From JAHCHG01 sp965214585 (lineage in GTDB: Bacteria > Acidobacteriota > Blastocatellia > Pyrinomonadales > Pyrinomonadaceae): a stretch of 64,000 nucleotides of DNA. Below are positions 17,758 through 26,794 of this stretch, piece after piece (positions within the stretch are counted from its first letter, which is position 1; each line of letters starts with the position of its first letter). The notes beneath the pieces were generated by a model that ran no database searches, was not told the origin of the DNA, and worked only from the letters and a program-made list of their open reading frames with translations. Where the stretch lies: contig OZ243957.1 in the NCBI GenBank assembly GCA_965214585.1, positions 2,542,001-2,606,000 on the forward strand. Direction: 5' to 3'. The translations under genes and the position numbers were made by a program.

Positions 17758-18858
17758 ATGAGAGAAAGACTTTTAGATTTTTTGCGGTGTCCCGATTGCA
17801 AAAAGCAATTTGATTTGGAAACATTCGATTCGGATGGCGGCGAAATTTCGTCGGGCGTTCTGCATTGCGCGGACGAGCATTTTTTTCCGATTGCGGGCGG
17901 AATTCCGCGTATGCTGCCGAGTTCTCTGAAGGATTATTGGAGCGAAATTTCCGCCAAAGTTCCCGAAAATCCGACGCAAGCGGTTAAAACTCTCATCGAA
18001 AAACATAAATTTGCCGAAAAAACGCGGGATTATGATACGAGAACGAAGGCGAATTTCAGCAACGAATGGGACAATCACGACATCGGCGGCAGAACTTGGA
18101 CGATGGAACTCGAAGACCGCGTACGCTGGTTTTTTCTCGAACCGATCAAAATTCCGAAAGAGCAATTAAGCGGGAAATTAATGCTCGACGCGGGTTGCGG
18201 AAACGGCAGTCAATCGGTGGCTTACACGGAATTCGGTTTGGAAGTCATCGCGCTCGATCTCAGCACGGGACTCGAAAAAGGTTACGCTTTTCGGCAGGAA
18301 TATGAAAAAGGTAAACCGGAAAAAGTTCATTATGTGCAAGCGGATCTGCAAAATCCGCCGCTTGCGCCCGACACATTCGATATAATTCATTCGGCGGGCG
18401 TTCTGCATCACACGCCGAACACGGAAAAAACTTTTCGCACTTTGCGCCCGTTATTAAAAGACGGCGGGACGTTTTACGTCTGGTTTTACAAATACGAAAA
18501 AATCGTTACGCCGATTGTCAATTCGATGCGGGCGGTGACAACCAGAATTCCCGCGCCCGCTTTTGCGACGTTAGCCGACGTGATGAGCGTGCCGTTTATC
18601 GGGTTTTGCTGGACGGTCAACAAACTCGGAATTAGAAAATACGAAACGCCCGACAGACGCGAAGCCGCGCTTGCCGTTCACGACATTTTCGGTGCGCCGT
18701 ATGCTCATTATCATTCGTTTGAAGAAGTCGCCGATTGGTATAATTCGGTTGGAATCACGGAAATCTGGGCGTGCAACGACGACCGCCGCGGCTTCGGCGT
18801 GTGCGGCAGAATTCCTTCGGAAAAACCGGCGGAAAAAATTGAAAAAGCGAAAGTTTAA
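17758..18858 (+). CDS. Trm112-like domain plus SAM methyltransferase
   Basis: The protein has 366 residues. The first 55 form a Trm112/UPF0434-like zinc-ribbon-type domain (LLDFLRCPDCKKQFDLE, GVLHCADEHFFPIAGGIPRML). A class I methyltransferase domain follows, with motif I MLDAGCGNGSQS at about 142-153 and post-motif HSAGVLHHTPN. This fusion is common among methyltransferases of polysaccharide and lipid loci. The target is unknown but probably a sugar or lipid carrier in this cluster. The gene sits between a terminator-like hairpin and an AT-rich gap, so it may be its own transcription unit. Confidence 0.75.
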   Translation: MRERLLDFLRCPDCKKQFDLETFDSDGGEISSGVLHCADEHFFPIAGGIPRMLPSSLKDYWSEISAKVPENPTQAVKTLIEKHKFAEKTRDYDTRTKANFSNEWDNHDIGGRTWTMELEDRVRWFFLEPIKIPKEQLSGKLMLDAGCGNGSQSVAYTEFGLEVIALDLSTGLEKGYAFRQEYEKGKPEKVHYVQADLQNPPLAPDTFDIIHSAGVLHHTPNTEKTFRTLRPLLKDGGTFYVWFYKYEKIVTPIVNSMRAVTTRIPAPAFATLADVMSVPFIGFCWTVNKLGIRKYETPDRREAALAVHDIFGAPYAHYHSFEEVADWYNSVGITEIWACNDDRRGFGVCGRIPSEKPAEKIEKAKV

Positions 18859-19232
18859 GATTTTTTGTTTGTAGGAAATATTTAGTTTGCAAAGAATGAA
18901 GCGAATTTTGTCATCTGAAAACGGAATTCAGGCGATTTAGTAAAATTTGATAAGTTAAAAATGTTTTTAATTAAGTAATTGTATATATGTTTTTAAATGT
19001 AATAATTTACAAAAGAAACCAAAAATATAATTGATAATTGAGATTTGATAATTGATAGATAACTGAAAATACTAAAAGGCTGACGCACAAAAATTTATCA
19101 TCTATTATTTATCAATTATATTTTATGTTTAGAGTTTACAATAATATTTCTTGAATAAATCACGAAACTTTTTCTGATCTGCTTATAATAATTACAATAA
19201 TTTCAGATAGTATTACCGAATAATTTTAACTA
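18859..19232 (+). other. AT-rich intergenic gap with weak dyad and possible -10
   Basis: No gene is visible. The stretch contains TTGATAATTGA-type units (from about 19031) and their complements (about 19095-19125), forming a weak AT-rich dyad. TATAAT at 19184-19189 lacks a convincing -35 but could be the promoter of the carbamoyltransferase gene. Confidence 0.35.
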
Positions 19233-20948
19233 ATGTATATTTTAGGTTTAACGACAATGGGCGATTCCGCCGCTAGTTTGATAAAAGACGGCGAACTCGT
19301 TGCGGCGATGGAAGAAGAGCGCGTTTCGAGGAAAAAGCATCACAGCGGTTTTCCATACAATGCGATTCAGTTTTGTCTGGACGAGGCGGGAATTACTTTG
19401 AAAGATGTCGCGCACGTCGGGCATTACTGGAAGCCTTGGATTTTGCGCCACAAAGCGATTCAGGCGGTAAAATCGGCGTTTATCAATTACGATATGTTCA
19501 AAGCCAGAGCAGACCGCGGCGTAACGCAGGTGAGCGAAAGCTATCTGGGAATGTTTCGCCACGCGAAACGTCTGAGGGAAAAATTCGGCGCGAGCGATTT
19601 CAAGTTTCATTTTATCGAACATCATCAAAGCCACGCCGCTTCCGCATTTTTCGTGTCGCCGTTCGATTCCGCCGCGATTTTGACTTGGGACGGAACGGGC
19701 GAAGACACGACGACGCTTTTTTGTAAAGGGAAGGGCAATAAGATCGAAGTGCTGAAAAGAATAAAACTTCCGCACAGTTTGGGGCAGTTTTATTCGGCGG
19801 TGACAAATTATATCGGTTTTGATATGTTCACGGGCGAGGAATGGAAAGTAATGGGACTTGCGGCTTACGGCAAGCCGAAATATTACGATTTTTTCAGCGA
19901 AAGGGTTTTGACGAAAAACGGGAAAAGCGATTTTAAGTTTAACATCGAAGTTTTAGACCATCATTTGGCAAAGCATTATAAATTTCCCGACGCGATTCTC
20001 AAAGAACTCGGACCGGAGCGCAAACCGGGCGACGAATTGACCGAACATCATTGGGACATCGCGGCTTCGGCGCAGAGAGTTCTGGAAGACACGGCGATCT
20101 ATCTGGCGAATGAAATAAAAGATATGACCGGCGAGGAAAACCTCTGTATGGCGGGCGGCGTGGCGTTTAATTCGGTGATGAACGGGCGCATTTTTCACGA
20201 AACGAAGTTTGAAAACTTTTATGTTCAGCCAGCGGCGGGCGATGCGGGATGCAGTCTGGGTGCGGCTCTGATGGTCTGGCATCAGAAACTCGGTAATCCG
20301 AGAGATTTTGTAATGAATCACGCTTATTACGGTCCGGGTTTTACAAATGAAGAATGTAGAAAAGTTCTGGACAAAGCGAATTTGAAATATCAGACGATGG
20401 CGGACGAACAGCTTCTGCCGAAGGTTGCGAAGATGATCGCCGACGGCGCAATCGTCGGTTGGTTTAACGGGCGTATGGAATGGGGACCGCGTGCTTTGGG
20501 CGCGAGAAGTTTTATCGCCGATCCGCGCCGCAAGGATATGCGCGAGATTTTGAACGAAAAAGTAAAACTGCGCGAATGGTTTCGCCCGCTCGCGCCTTCG
20601 ATGCTCGAAGAATACGGCAATGAGATTTTCGGCAAAGAGCATCACGATCCGTTTATGATTACGGTGATCGAAGTTTCGGAAGAATGGAAAGAGAAAATTC
20701 CGGCGGTCGTTCACGTTGACGGCTCGGCGCGTCCGCAGATGGTCAGCAAAAAAACGAATCCGCGTTACTGGAATTTGATCGAAGAATTCCGCAAATTAAC
20801 CGGAATTCCGCTTCTTTTGAATACTTCGTTCAATATTCAAGAGCCGATTGTCTGCTCGCCGCAGGACGCGGTAAATACTTTTAAGAACGCGAGTTTCGAC
20901 GCGCTCGTTCTGGAAAATAATTTGGTTTTACGCGAAGATAATCAGTAA
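19233..20948 (+). CDS. Carbamoyltransferase, NodU/CmcH family
   Basis: The 571-residue protein has the full family architecture. The N-terminal ASKHA-type ATPase half contains ILGLTTMGDSAASLIKDG and EHHQSHAASAFF; the C-terminal carbamoyltransferase half contains MAGGVAFNSVMNG and WGPRALGARSFIADP. NodU-type enzymes use carbamoyl phosphate and ATP, via carbamoyl-AMP, to carbamoylate a hydroxyl on a sugar or natural product. In this locus the acceptor is presumably a glycan residue, adding to the amidino, methyl and acyl decorations. Length matches the family. The GT39-like gene starts 6 bp downstream, so the two are likely co-transcribed. Confidence 0.88.
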   Translation: MYILGLTTMGDSAASLIKDGELVAAMEEERVSRKKHHSGFPYNAIQFCLDEAGITLKDVAHVGHYWKPWILRHKAIQAVKSAFINYDMFKARADRGVTQVSESYLGMFRHAKRLREKFGASDFKFHFIEHHQSHAASAFFVSPFDSAAILTWDGTGEDTTTLFCKGKGNKIEVLKRIKLPHSLGQFYSAVTNYIGFDMFTGEEWKVMGLAAYGKPKYYDFFSERVLTKNGKSDFKFNIEVLDHHLAKHYKFPDAILKELGPERKPGDELTEHHWDIAASAQRVLEDTAIYLANEIKDMTGEENLCMAGGVAFNSVMNGRIFHETKFENFYVQPAAGDAGCSLGAALMVWHQKLGNPRDFVMNHAYYGPGFTNEECRKVLDKANLKYQTMADEQLLPKVAKMIADGAIVGWFNGRMEWGPRALGARSFIADPRRKDMREILNEKVKLREWFRPLAPSMLEEYGNEIFGKEHHDPFMITVIEVSEEWKEKIPAVVHVDGSARPQMVSKKTNPRYWNLIEEFRKLTGIPLLLNTSFNIQEPIVCSPQDAVNTFKNASFDALVLENNLVLREDNQ

Positions 20949-20954
20949 TAAAAG

Positions 20955-22316
20955 ATGAACAAGGCAATCGTAGCATTATGTGGAATTGTCGGGCTGTTGA
21001 TGAGTGCGCTCGTGCCGCCCAACGGGGCGATGTCCGTTTTGGTCGTCATCATTTTATCCGTTCCGGCGTTTTTTATTATTAAAAATTACTCGGAAGGCGA
21101 CGAGCGCAATTTTCTGCTCAATATATTTTTCATCGCGCTTCTCGCCCGGCTCGTTTTCGGTTACGGTATTCTCCTTTTCGGCATCACGACCTTGATTGCC
21201 GAAGATACGGAAACATATCATTTTGTCGGATACAGGTTTCTCGAAATTATGCAGGGAGTGACCGTTCCCGATGATCTGAACACATATCGCGCCACTTCAA
21301 CGTCAATTCCCGGTTGGGGAATGTATCATTTGATCGGTTATATATATTACGTTTTCGGACCCAGCATTTATATCGCACAAAGTATCTGTGCCGTGTTCGG
21401 GGCGGCAACCGCGCCGTTTGTTTATTTTTGCGCCAAAAATATTTACAACAATCAGCGCGTAGCAAAAATTTCGGCGATTGCGATTGCTTTATATCCTTCG
21501 TTTATACTCTGGTCGTCGCAAATGCTGAAAGACGGTTTGATTATCTTTTTGCTTGTCGTAGCGATGACGATGGTTTTGCAGATTCAGAAAAAGTTCAGCT
21601 ATCTGCCGCTGGTGATTTTATTGTTTTCTTTGTTTGCTATTCTGACTTTGCGATTTTATATCTTTTATATGGTTCTGTTCGCCGTGGCGGGCAGTTTTGT
21701 GGTCGGATTAAATACGACATCGGTTAGGTCTGTGGTCAGAAATACCGTCGTTGTCGTTCTTTTGGGAATCGGTCTGACGTATCTCGGAGTTATCAGAACA
21801 GCCGGAACGGATTTCAGTCAATACGCCGATCTGAGCCGGATTCAGGCGAGTCGCGCGGATTTGTCAACGACAAGTTCGGGATTTGGTGAAGACATTGACG
21901 TTGGAACGACGGCGGGCGCGGTCACGGCACTTCCAATCGGTTTTTCATATCTGATGTTCGCTCCGTTTCCGTGGCAGGTTTCGAGTTTCCGGCAGGCGTT
22001 TACACTACCGGAGGTTTTGCTGTGGTGGTCTCTGATTCCGCTGCTGATCAGCGGGCTTTGGTTTACGCTCAAACATCGTTTCAGGACCTCGATTCCGATT
22101 TTGATTTTCTCCTTGATGCTGACGCTTGCTTATTCGATTTTTCAGGGAAACGTCGGCACGGCTTATCGCCAGAGAACCCAGATACAGGTATTTCTGTTTA
22201 TTTTCATCGCCGTCGGCTGGTCGCTCTGGCGCGAGCGTAAAGAAAATAAAATACTGGAAAGGCAAATCGAGTATCGGAAATTTGAAAAGAGAATGAAGCA
22301 GTTAAAGGAATCGTGA
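20955..22316 (+). CDS. GT39/ArnT-like multi-pass membrane protein
   Basis: The 453-residue protein has roughly ten hydrophobic segments and a soluble basic C-terminus (RKENKILERQIEYRKFEKRM). The first periplasmic loop contains an acidic-aromatic patch (AEDTETYHFVGYRF), in the position of the catalytic acids of GT39/GT83 enzymes that use polyprenyl-phosphate sugars. It is shorter than typical ArnT. It probably transfers a sugar from a lipid donor on the outer face of the membrane, or is a polymerase-like component; I cannot decide which. It is tightly linked to the carbamoyltransferase upstream and followed by a GC-rich hairpin. Confidence 0.55.
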   Translation: MNKAIVALCGIVGLLMSALVPPNGAMSVLVVIILSVPAFFIIKNYSEGDERNFLLNIFFIALLARLVFGYGILLFGITTLIAEDTETYHFVGYRFLEIMQGVTVPDDLNTYRATSTSIPGWGMYHLIGYIYYVFGPSIYIAQSICAVFGAATAPFVYFCAKNIYNNQRVAKISAIAIALYPSFILWSSQMLKDGLIIFLLVVAMTMVLQIQKKFSYLPLVILLFSLFAILTLRFYIFYMVLFAVAGSFVVGLNTTSVRSVVRNTVVVVLLGIGLTYLGVIRTAGTDFSQYADLSRIQASRADLSTTSSGFGEDIDVGTTAGAVTALPIGFSYLMFAPFPWQVSSFRQAFTLPEVLLWWSLIPLLISGLWFTLKHRFRTSIPILIFSLMLTLAYSIFQGNVGTAYRQRTQIQVFLFIFIAVGWSLWRERKENKILERQIEYRKFEKRMKQLKES

Positions 22317-22380
22317 TCTGGATTTAGGATTTAGGATTTGGGATTTGGGATTGTTTTTGCGTTAATAATTAAAATTCCTG

Positions 22381-22452
22381 TCAGCAGCGTCGGCGTAAAC
22401 CGATGCGCTCGTCGCTGCTGAATACGCATCAGCTTACGCACGACGCTGCTGA
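22381..22452. repeat. Hairpin repeat after GT39-like gene
   Basis: Imperfect inverted arms of TCAGCAGCGTCG type (22381 on, and up to 22452) enclose shorter complementary segments (GATGCG/CGCATC). Just before it (22319-22352) is a short tandem of GGATTTAGGATTT units. Confidence 0.7.
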
Positions 22453-22514
22453 CTCGTCTTATTTCTAACTTATGACTTAAATTTAAGATATAGAATATTT
22501 TCTGAAAATTAAAA

Positions 22515-24398
22515 ATGTGCGGAATTGTCGGAATAGCTTACACAAAATCGCGCCGTATTGAGCGCGAAATTTTGGAAAAAATGAACGAGCAGATCGTTCA
22601 TCGCGGACCGGACGACGATGGTTTTTATATTAATGAAAACATCGGTCTGGCGATGCGCCGTCTTTCCATTATTGATCTGGCGGGCGGCGAACAGCCGATT
22701 TTTAATACAGATAAAAGTAAAGTAATCGTTTTTAACGGTGAAATTTACAATTATCGTGAAATTCGTGAAAGTCTGGAAAAACGCGGACACGAATTTTATA
22801 CGAATTCCGACACCGAAGCGATTGTTCATCTTTACGACGAATATGGAGCAGATTGCGTTGACCATTTGCGCGGAATGTTCGCGTTTGCGATCTGGGACGA
22901 AACGGACAAAACGCTTTTCGTCGCCCGCGACAGGGTTGGGAAAAAACCTCTGCTTTATTCGCACAGAGAGAACGGCGATTTGATCTTCGGCTCGGAATTT
23001 CGCTCGCTTTTGCAGCATCCCGACATTTCGCGCGAAGTTGATTACGAAGCGATTGACAGTTATTTGTCATATCTTTGCGTTCCCGCGCCGCAGACAGCTT
23101 ATAAGCAAATTCGCAAACTCGAACCGGGGCATTGGCTTCGTTGGAAGGATGGGCGCGTTGAAACGCAAAGATACTGGCAGCCGGATTTTTCCAAAAAGAT
23201 CAAAATTTCTCAGGAAGAAGCCGAAGAAGAAACTTTGCGGATTTTGCGCGAATCAACCGAAATGCGTATGATTTCCGAAGTTCCTTTGGGCGCGTTTTTG
23301 TCGGGCGGAGTTGATTCTTCCGTCGTCGTCGCGCTGATGGCGCAGGCAAGTTCAAAGCCCGTTAAGACATTTTCAATCGGTTTTGAGGAACAAGGTTTCA
23401 GCGAACTGAAATACGCGAAAAAGGTCGCGGAACACGTCGGCGCGGAATATCACGAATTTATCGTCAAACCGGACGCGCTCGAAGTTTTGCCGACCTTGAT
23501 CGAACATTACGGCGAACCTTATGCCGATTCTTCCGCGATTCCGACTTATTACGTTGCCAAAGAAACGCGCAAATATGTGACCGTCGCGCTTAATGGCGAC
23601 GGCGGCGACGAGAGTTTTGCCGGTTACGAACGCCACGCGGCGATGCGTCTGGCGGAACTTTACCGCAAATTTCCGGCTTTTGCCCGAAAATTATTTGTCG
23701 AAACGCCGATCAATTTGATTCCGACGGACGAGATCAAAAAAAGCCGCGTGCGCGACGTGCAGAGATTCTTGAAAGCGGCGAGTTTGCCGACAACCGAGCG
23801 TTATTTTCGCTGGATGTCAACATTTGACAGAAACGCGAAAAAGGAACTTTACACAAAAGAATTTACGCAGACGGTTGCGGAACAGAATCCGAGCAATTTT
23901 CTCGATGTGTGGTTTGAACAGGCAAACGGCGCGGGAATTGTTGACACGACGCTTTTGACCGATCAGATGACGTATCTGCCGAATGATCTGCTGGTCAAAG
24001 TTGATATTGCGACAATGGCAAATTCGCTCGAAGGTCGTTCGCCGTTTCTCGATCACAACGTCATCGAATTTGCCGCGAGTCTGCCGGAAAATATCAAAAT
24101 GAAGCGGATCGAAACAAAATCCCTGCTCAAAAAAGTGGCGGCAAAACTCGTTCCGCCCGAAGTCGTTTACCGTCGGAAAATGGGTTTCGGTGTTCCGGTC
24201 GGAGACTGGTTTCGCGGAAATATGAAAAGTTTCGTGCGCGAGCGTTTGTTGTCGGAAAAATCTCTGAATCGCGGAATCGCCAAGCCGGAAGCGATCAGAA
24301 GATTTGTTGACGAACACACAAACTCGGAGCGCGATCATACATTTCAAATCTGGACGCTGTTGATGCTCGAACTTTGGTTTCAGAGATTTATTGATTAA
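22515..24398 (+). CDS. asnB: Asparagine synthase (glutamine-hydrolysing)-type amidotransferase
   Basis: The 627-residue protein begins MCGIVGIAYT, giving the Ntn glutaminase nucleophile Cys2 after Met removal; RGPDDDG and the rest of the class II glutaminase domain fill the first 200 residues. The C-terminal ATP-pyrophosphatase domain has FLSGGVDSSVVVA (about 257-269) and a GDGGDE-type loop (NGDGGDESFAGYER). Members in exopolysaccharide loci amidate carboxyl groups, for example of uronic or nonulosonic acids, rather than making asparagine. That role is suggested by context but not proven. The next methyltransferase gene starts 1 bp after its stop codon. Confidence 0.85.
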   Translation: MCGIVGIAYTKSRRIEREILEKMNEQIVHRGPDDDGFYINENIGLAMRRLSIIDLAGGEQPIFNTDKSKVIVFNGEIYNYREIRESLEKRGHEFYTNSDTEAIVHLYDEYGADCVDHLRGMFAFAIWDETDKTLFVARDRVGKKPLLYSHRENGDLIFGSEFRSLLQHPDISREVDYEAIDSYLSYLCVPAPQTAYKQIRKLEPGHWLRWKDGRVETQRYWQPDFSKKIKISQEEAEEETLRILRESTEMRMISEVPLGAFLSGGVDSSVVVALMAQASSKPVKTFSIGFEEQGFSELKYAKKVAEHVGAEYHEFIVKPDALEVLPTLIEHYGEPYADSSAIPTYYVAKETRKYVTVALNGDGGDESFAGYERHAAMRLAELYRKFPAFARKLFVETPINLIPTDEIKKSRVRDVQRFLKAASLPTTERYFRWMSTFDRNAKKELYTKEFTQTVAEQNPSNFLDVWFEQANGAGIVDTTLLTDQMTYLPNDLLVKVDIATMANSLEGRSPFLDHNVIEFAASLPENIKMKRIETKSLLKKVAAKLVPPEVVYRRKMGFGVPVGDWFRGNMKSFVRERLLSEKSLNRGIAKPEAIRRFVDEHTNSERDHTFQIWTLLMLELWFQRFID

Positions 24399-24399
24399 A

Positions 24400-25299
24400 A
24401 TGACCGAAAAATTAAGCTGTCCGGCTTGCGGTCAAACAAAAAAACGTCTGCGCGGAGAGAAAAACGATTTTGAGATTTACAACTGCGCGGATTGCGGAAC
24501 GCTCTACGCGACGGAGAAGTTTGAAAATTCGGTTTTCGATTACGATAATTATTATGATGACAATAATCTCGTAATTCCCGATTTCGTGTTGGAAAAGATC
24601 GGCGAAACGGTTCGCGGATTTGAAAAATACCGCAAAACAAATCGTTTTCTCGATGTCGGATGCGGCGCGGGAACGCTGATTAAAGCGGCGTTAAAAGAAA
24701 ATTGGAAAGCCGAAGGAGTCGAAGTTTCGCGCTCGTCGGTGGAATTTTTGAGAAAGGAAAATATAGAGGTTTTTCAAGGCGAACTGTCGGCGGCGAATTT
24801 TCCCGATGATTCGTTCGATGTCGTGGCGGCAATCGAAATTCTCGAACACATTTACGAGCCGGGAAAAATGCTCGGTGAAATTCACCGCGTTCTGCGCCCC
24901 GGCGGTTTGCTTTGGGCGACAACGCCGCACGGCAGAGGCGCGTCGGCGCGAATGCTCGGAACTCGCTGGAGCTGCGTTTTTCCGCCGGAACACCTGCATT
25001 TGTTTTCGGTCAAGGGAATAAAAAATCTGCTGACAAAAGCCGGTTTTCGCAATCCGCGAATTTTGACCGAAGGCGTAAATCCGTTCGAGATCATCAATGT
25101 TCTGCGGGCGGACAAAAATCTGCCGAACGATTTGGAAGCAGAAGAAGGCGAAGAATCGTTTAGCCGCGTCGAAACGGGTTATCAGTTAAATCACGCGCTG
25201 ACAAAAAGTCCTTCGCGGAAAATGTTTAAAAATTTGCTCAACAATTTGCTGAACGCGGCGCGATTGGGCGATTCGATAAAAATTTGGGCGGAAAAATAA
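24400..25299 (+). CDS. Zinc-ribbon SAM methyltransferase
   Basis: The 299-residue protein is taken from ATG 24400, one base after the asnB stop; an in-frame TTG at 24391 would add three residues. The first 35 residues form a CxxC...CxxC zinc ribbon (CPACGQ, CADCGTLYAT). The class I methyltransferase domain has FLDVGCGAGTLIKA (about 83-96) and ILEHIYEPGKMLGEIHRVLRP. This architecture is frequent in glycan loci (Methyltransf_23 with a leading zinc ribbon) and is also seen in C-methyltransferases of deoxysugar pathways. Its neighbours asnB and the rmlA-like gene fit sugar tailoring. Confidence 0.78.
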   Translation: MTEKLSCPACGQTKKRLRGEKNDFEIYNCADCGTLYATEKFENSVFDYDNYYDDNNLVIPDFVLEKIGETVRGFEKYRKTNRFLDVGCGAGTLIKAALKENWKAEGVEVSRSSVEFLRKENIEVFQGELSAANFPDDSFDVVAAIEILEHIYEPGKMLGEIHRVLRPGGLLWATTPHGRGASARMLGTRWSCVFPPEHLHLFSVKGIKNLLTKAGFRNPRILTEGVNPFEIINVLRADKNLPNDLEAEEGEESFSRVETGYQLNHALTKSPSRKMFKNLLNNLLNAARLGDSIKIWAEK

Positions 25300-25317
25300 G
25301 AGGAGTTTTACAAAAAG

Positions 25318-26073
25318 ATGAAAGGTGTCGTATTAGCAGGCGGTTTGGGTTCGCGCTTAAAGCCTCTGACAAAAGTTACAAATAAGCATTTGCTTCCGGT
25401 TTACGATCAGCCGATGATCTACTATCCGATCAAAACGCTGATAAACGCGGGAATTGACGACATAATGATCGTCACGGGCGGAAATTCCGCCGGAGATTTT
25501 CTCAAACTTTTGGGAAACGGCAAAGATTTCGGCTTAAAGCACGTCAATTACACATATCAGGAAGGCGAAGGCGGAATCGCCGACGCGCTCTCTCTGGTCG
25601 AACATTTTGCCGACGACGAACCGATCTGCGTTGTTTTGGGCGATAATATCATCGAAAAAAATATACGCGCGGCGGCGGACGATTACCGCAAACAGGAAAA
25701 AGGCGCGAAAATTCTGCTCAAAAAAGTTCACGATCCGAACCGTTTCGGCGTTCCCGAACTCGACGGCGAAAAGGTTCTAAACATCGAGGAAAAACCGGAA
25801 AATCCGAAATCGGATTTTGCCGTGATCGGCGTTTATTTTTACGACCACACGGTTTTTGATATTATAAAAACTTTAGAACCGTCAGACCGCGGCGAATTGG
25901 AAATTACCGATGTGAACAATCATTATATAAATCGCGGCGAAATGACTTGGGCGGAACTCGACGGCTGGTGGACTGACGCGGGAACATTTGAGAGCCTTCT
26001 GCACGCGACAAATCTGGTCGCAAAAACGGGCGCGAACAATCTGGAGGGAAAAAATGCCAACGCAAACGACTAA
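25318..26073 (+). CDS. rmlA: Glucose-1-phosphate thymidylyltransferase, short RmlA type
   Basis: The 251-residue protein starts MKGVVLAGGLGSRLKPLT, followed by TNKHLLPVYDQPMIYYPI, the diagnostic nucleotidyltransferase signature. Classical RmlA is about 290 residues; this one lacks the C-terminal allosteric extension, matching the short form common in diverse bacteria. It makes dTDP-glucose (or a dTDP-amino sugar) from dTTP and the sugar-1-phosphate. AGGAG lies 13 nt upstream of the ATG. Its 3' end overlaps the RmlC-like gene by 20 bp. No rmlB or rmlD is in view, so the final sugar is unknown. Confidence 0.85.
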   Translation: MKGVVLAGGLGSRLKPLTKVTNKHLLPVYDQPMIYYPIKTLINAGIDDIMIVTGGNSAGDFLKLLGNGKDFGLKHVNYTYQEGEGGIADALSLVEHFADDEPICVVLGDNIIEKNIRAAADDYRKQEKGAKILLKKVHDPNRFGVPELDGEKVLNIEEKPENPKSDFAVIGVYFYDHTVFDIIKTLEPSDRGELEITDVNNHYINRGEMTWAELDGWWTDAGTFESLLHATNLVAKTGANNLEGKNANAND

Positions 26074-26557
26074 AAAGGAAATTTTTACAAAGGGGAAAAT
26101 CGAAGATGTCGTCGTTTATCCGATCAAGAAATTCGTAGATGAACGCGGCTGGCTGGCGGAACTTTTTCGCCACGACGAGATCGAAGAAGAATTTTATCCG
26201 GCGATGGCGTATATTTCGCTGACCGAGCCGGGCGTTCAGCGCGGACCGCACGAACACGCGGATCAGGCGGATTTATTCTGTTTTATCGGACCGTCGAATT
26301 TCAAGTTACGTTTGTGGGACAACAGACAAGATTCGCCGACATTTAATAATATAATGACTTTGTTCGTCGGCGCGGACAACGCGCAGGCGGTGATAATCCC
26401 AAAAGGCGTTGTTCACGCATACAAAAACGTCGGCTCGGAAAAAGGAATGGTCATAAATTGCCCGAATCGTCTGTTTATGGGCGAAGGGAAAAAAGAGGAA
26501 ATTGACGAAATACGCCACGAAGACGATCCCGATACGATTTATCAAGTAGAGGATTAA
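26054..26557 (+). CDS. RmlC-related cupin sugar epimerase/isomerase
   Basis: The 167-residue protein is taken from ATG 26054, inside the end of the rmlA-like gene, because GGAGGG 5 nt upstream is a strong ribosome binding site; a longer reading from 25988 lies wholly within rmlA. The fold is a single cupin related to dTDP-4-dehydrorhamnose 3,5-epimerase: VDERGWLAELFRHDE, PGVQRGPHEHADQADLF (keeps the active-site His of the RGxH region) and PKGVVHAYKN. It is shorter than RmlC (about 180) and diverged, so it could be a 3,5- or 3-epimerase or an FdtA-like isomerase. It follows the nucleotidyltransferase that would supply its dTDP-sugar. Confidence 0.7.
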   Translation: MPTQTTKKEIFTKGKIEDVVVYPIKKFVDERGWLAELFRHDEIEEEFYPAMAYISLTEPGVQRGPHEHADQADLFCFIGPSNFKLRLWDNRQDSPTFNNIMTLFVGADNAQAVIIPKGVVHAYKNVGSEKGMVINCPNRLFMGEGKKEEIDEIRHEDDPDTIYQVED

Positions 26558-26561
26558 ACAC

Positions 26562-26701
26562 AGGCGGAAACCCGACAGTGATGGAGGGTGCTGTTTGTAA
26601 ATCAAAAAGTTCAACAAATAAATAGCATCTTTAACCGTTTCTTTGAAAACTAACAATCTTCCAATTTAACAGCACCCTCCATTACTGTCGGGTTTCCGCC
26701 T
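26562..26701. repeat. 140-bp dyad element, copy 3 (reverse loop orientation)
   Basis: Arms 26562-26593 and 26670-26701 are complementary except for one A-to-G change in the left arm, which would be a G-U pair in RNA. The 76-nt loop carries the conserved core in the same orientation as copy 1. It begins 4 bp after the RmlC-like stop codon. Confidence 0.9.
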
Positions 26702-26794
26702 CTTTGAATTTTTAGATAATAAATCAATTTACAATTAACGATTTACCGTTTACAATTAACGGTTTACAAATTCCTTTGCGTAAAACAGGCGACG

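Noticed and set aside
19953..20714. Long minus-strand frame (253 codons) inside the carbamoyltransferase gene
   Set aside because: It lies wholly opposite a well-supported gene, has no recognisable protein motif and is rich in Arg/Phe/His, typical of an antisense shadow.
25988..26053. Upstream start for the RmlC-like gene
   Set aside because: The region is fully inside the rmlA-like gene, and ATG 26054 has a strong GGAGGG site.
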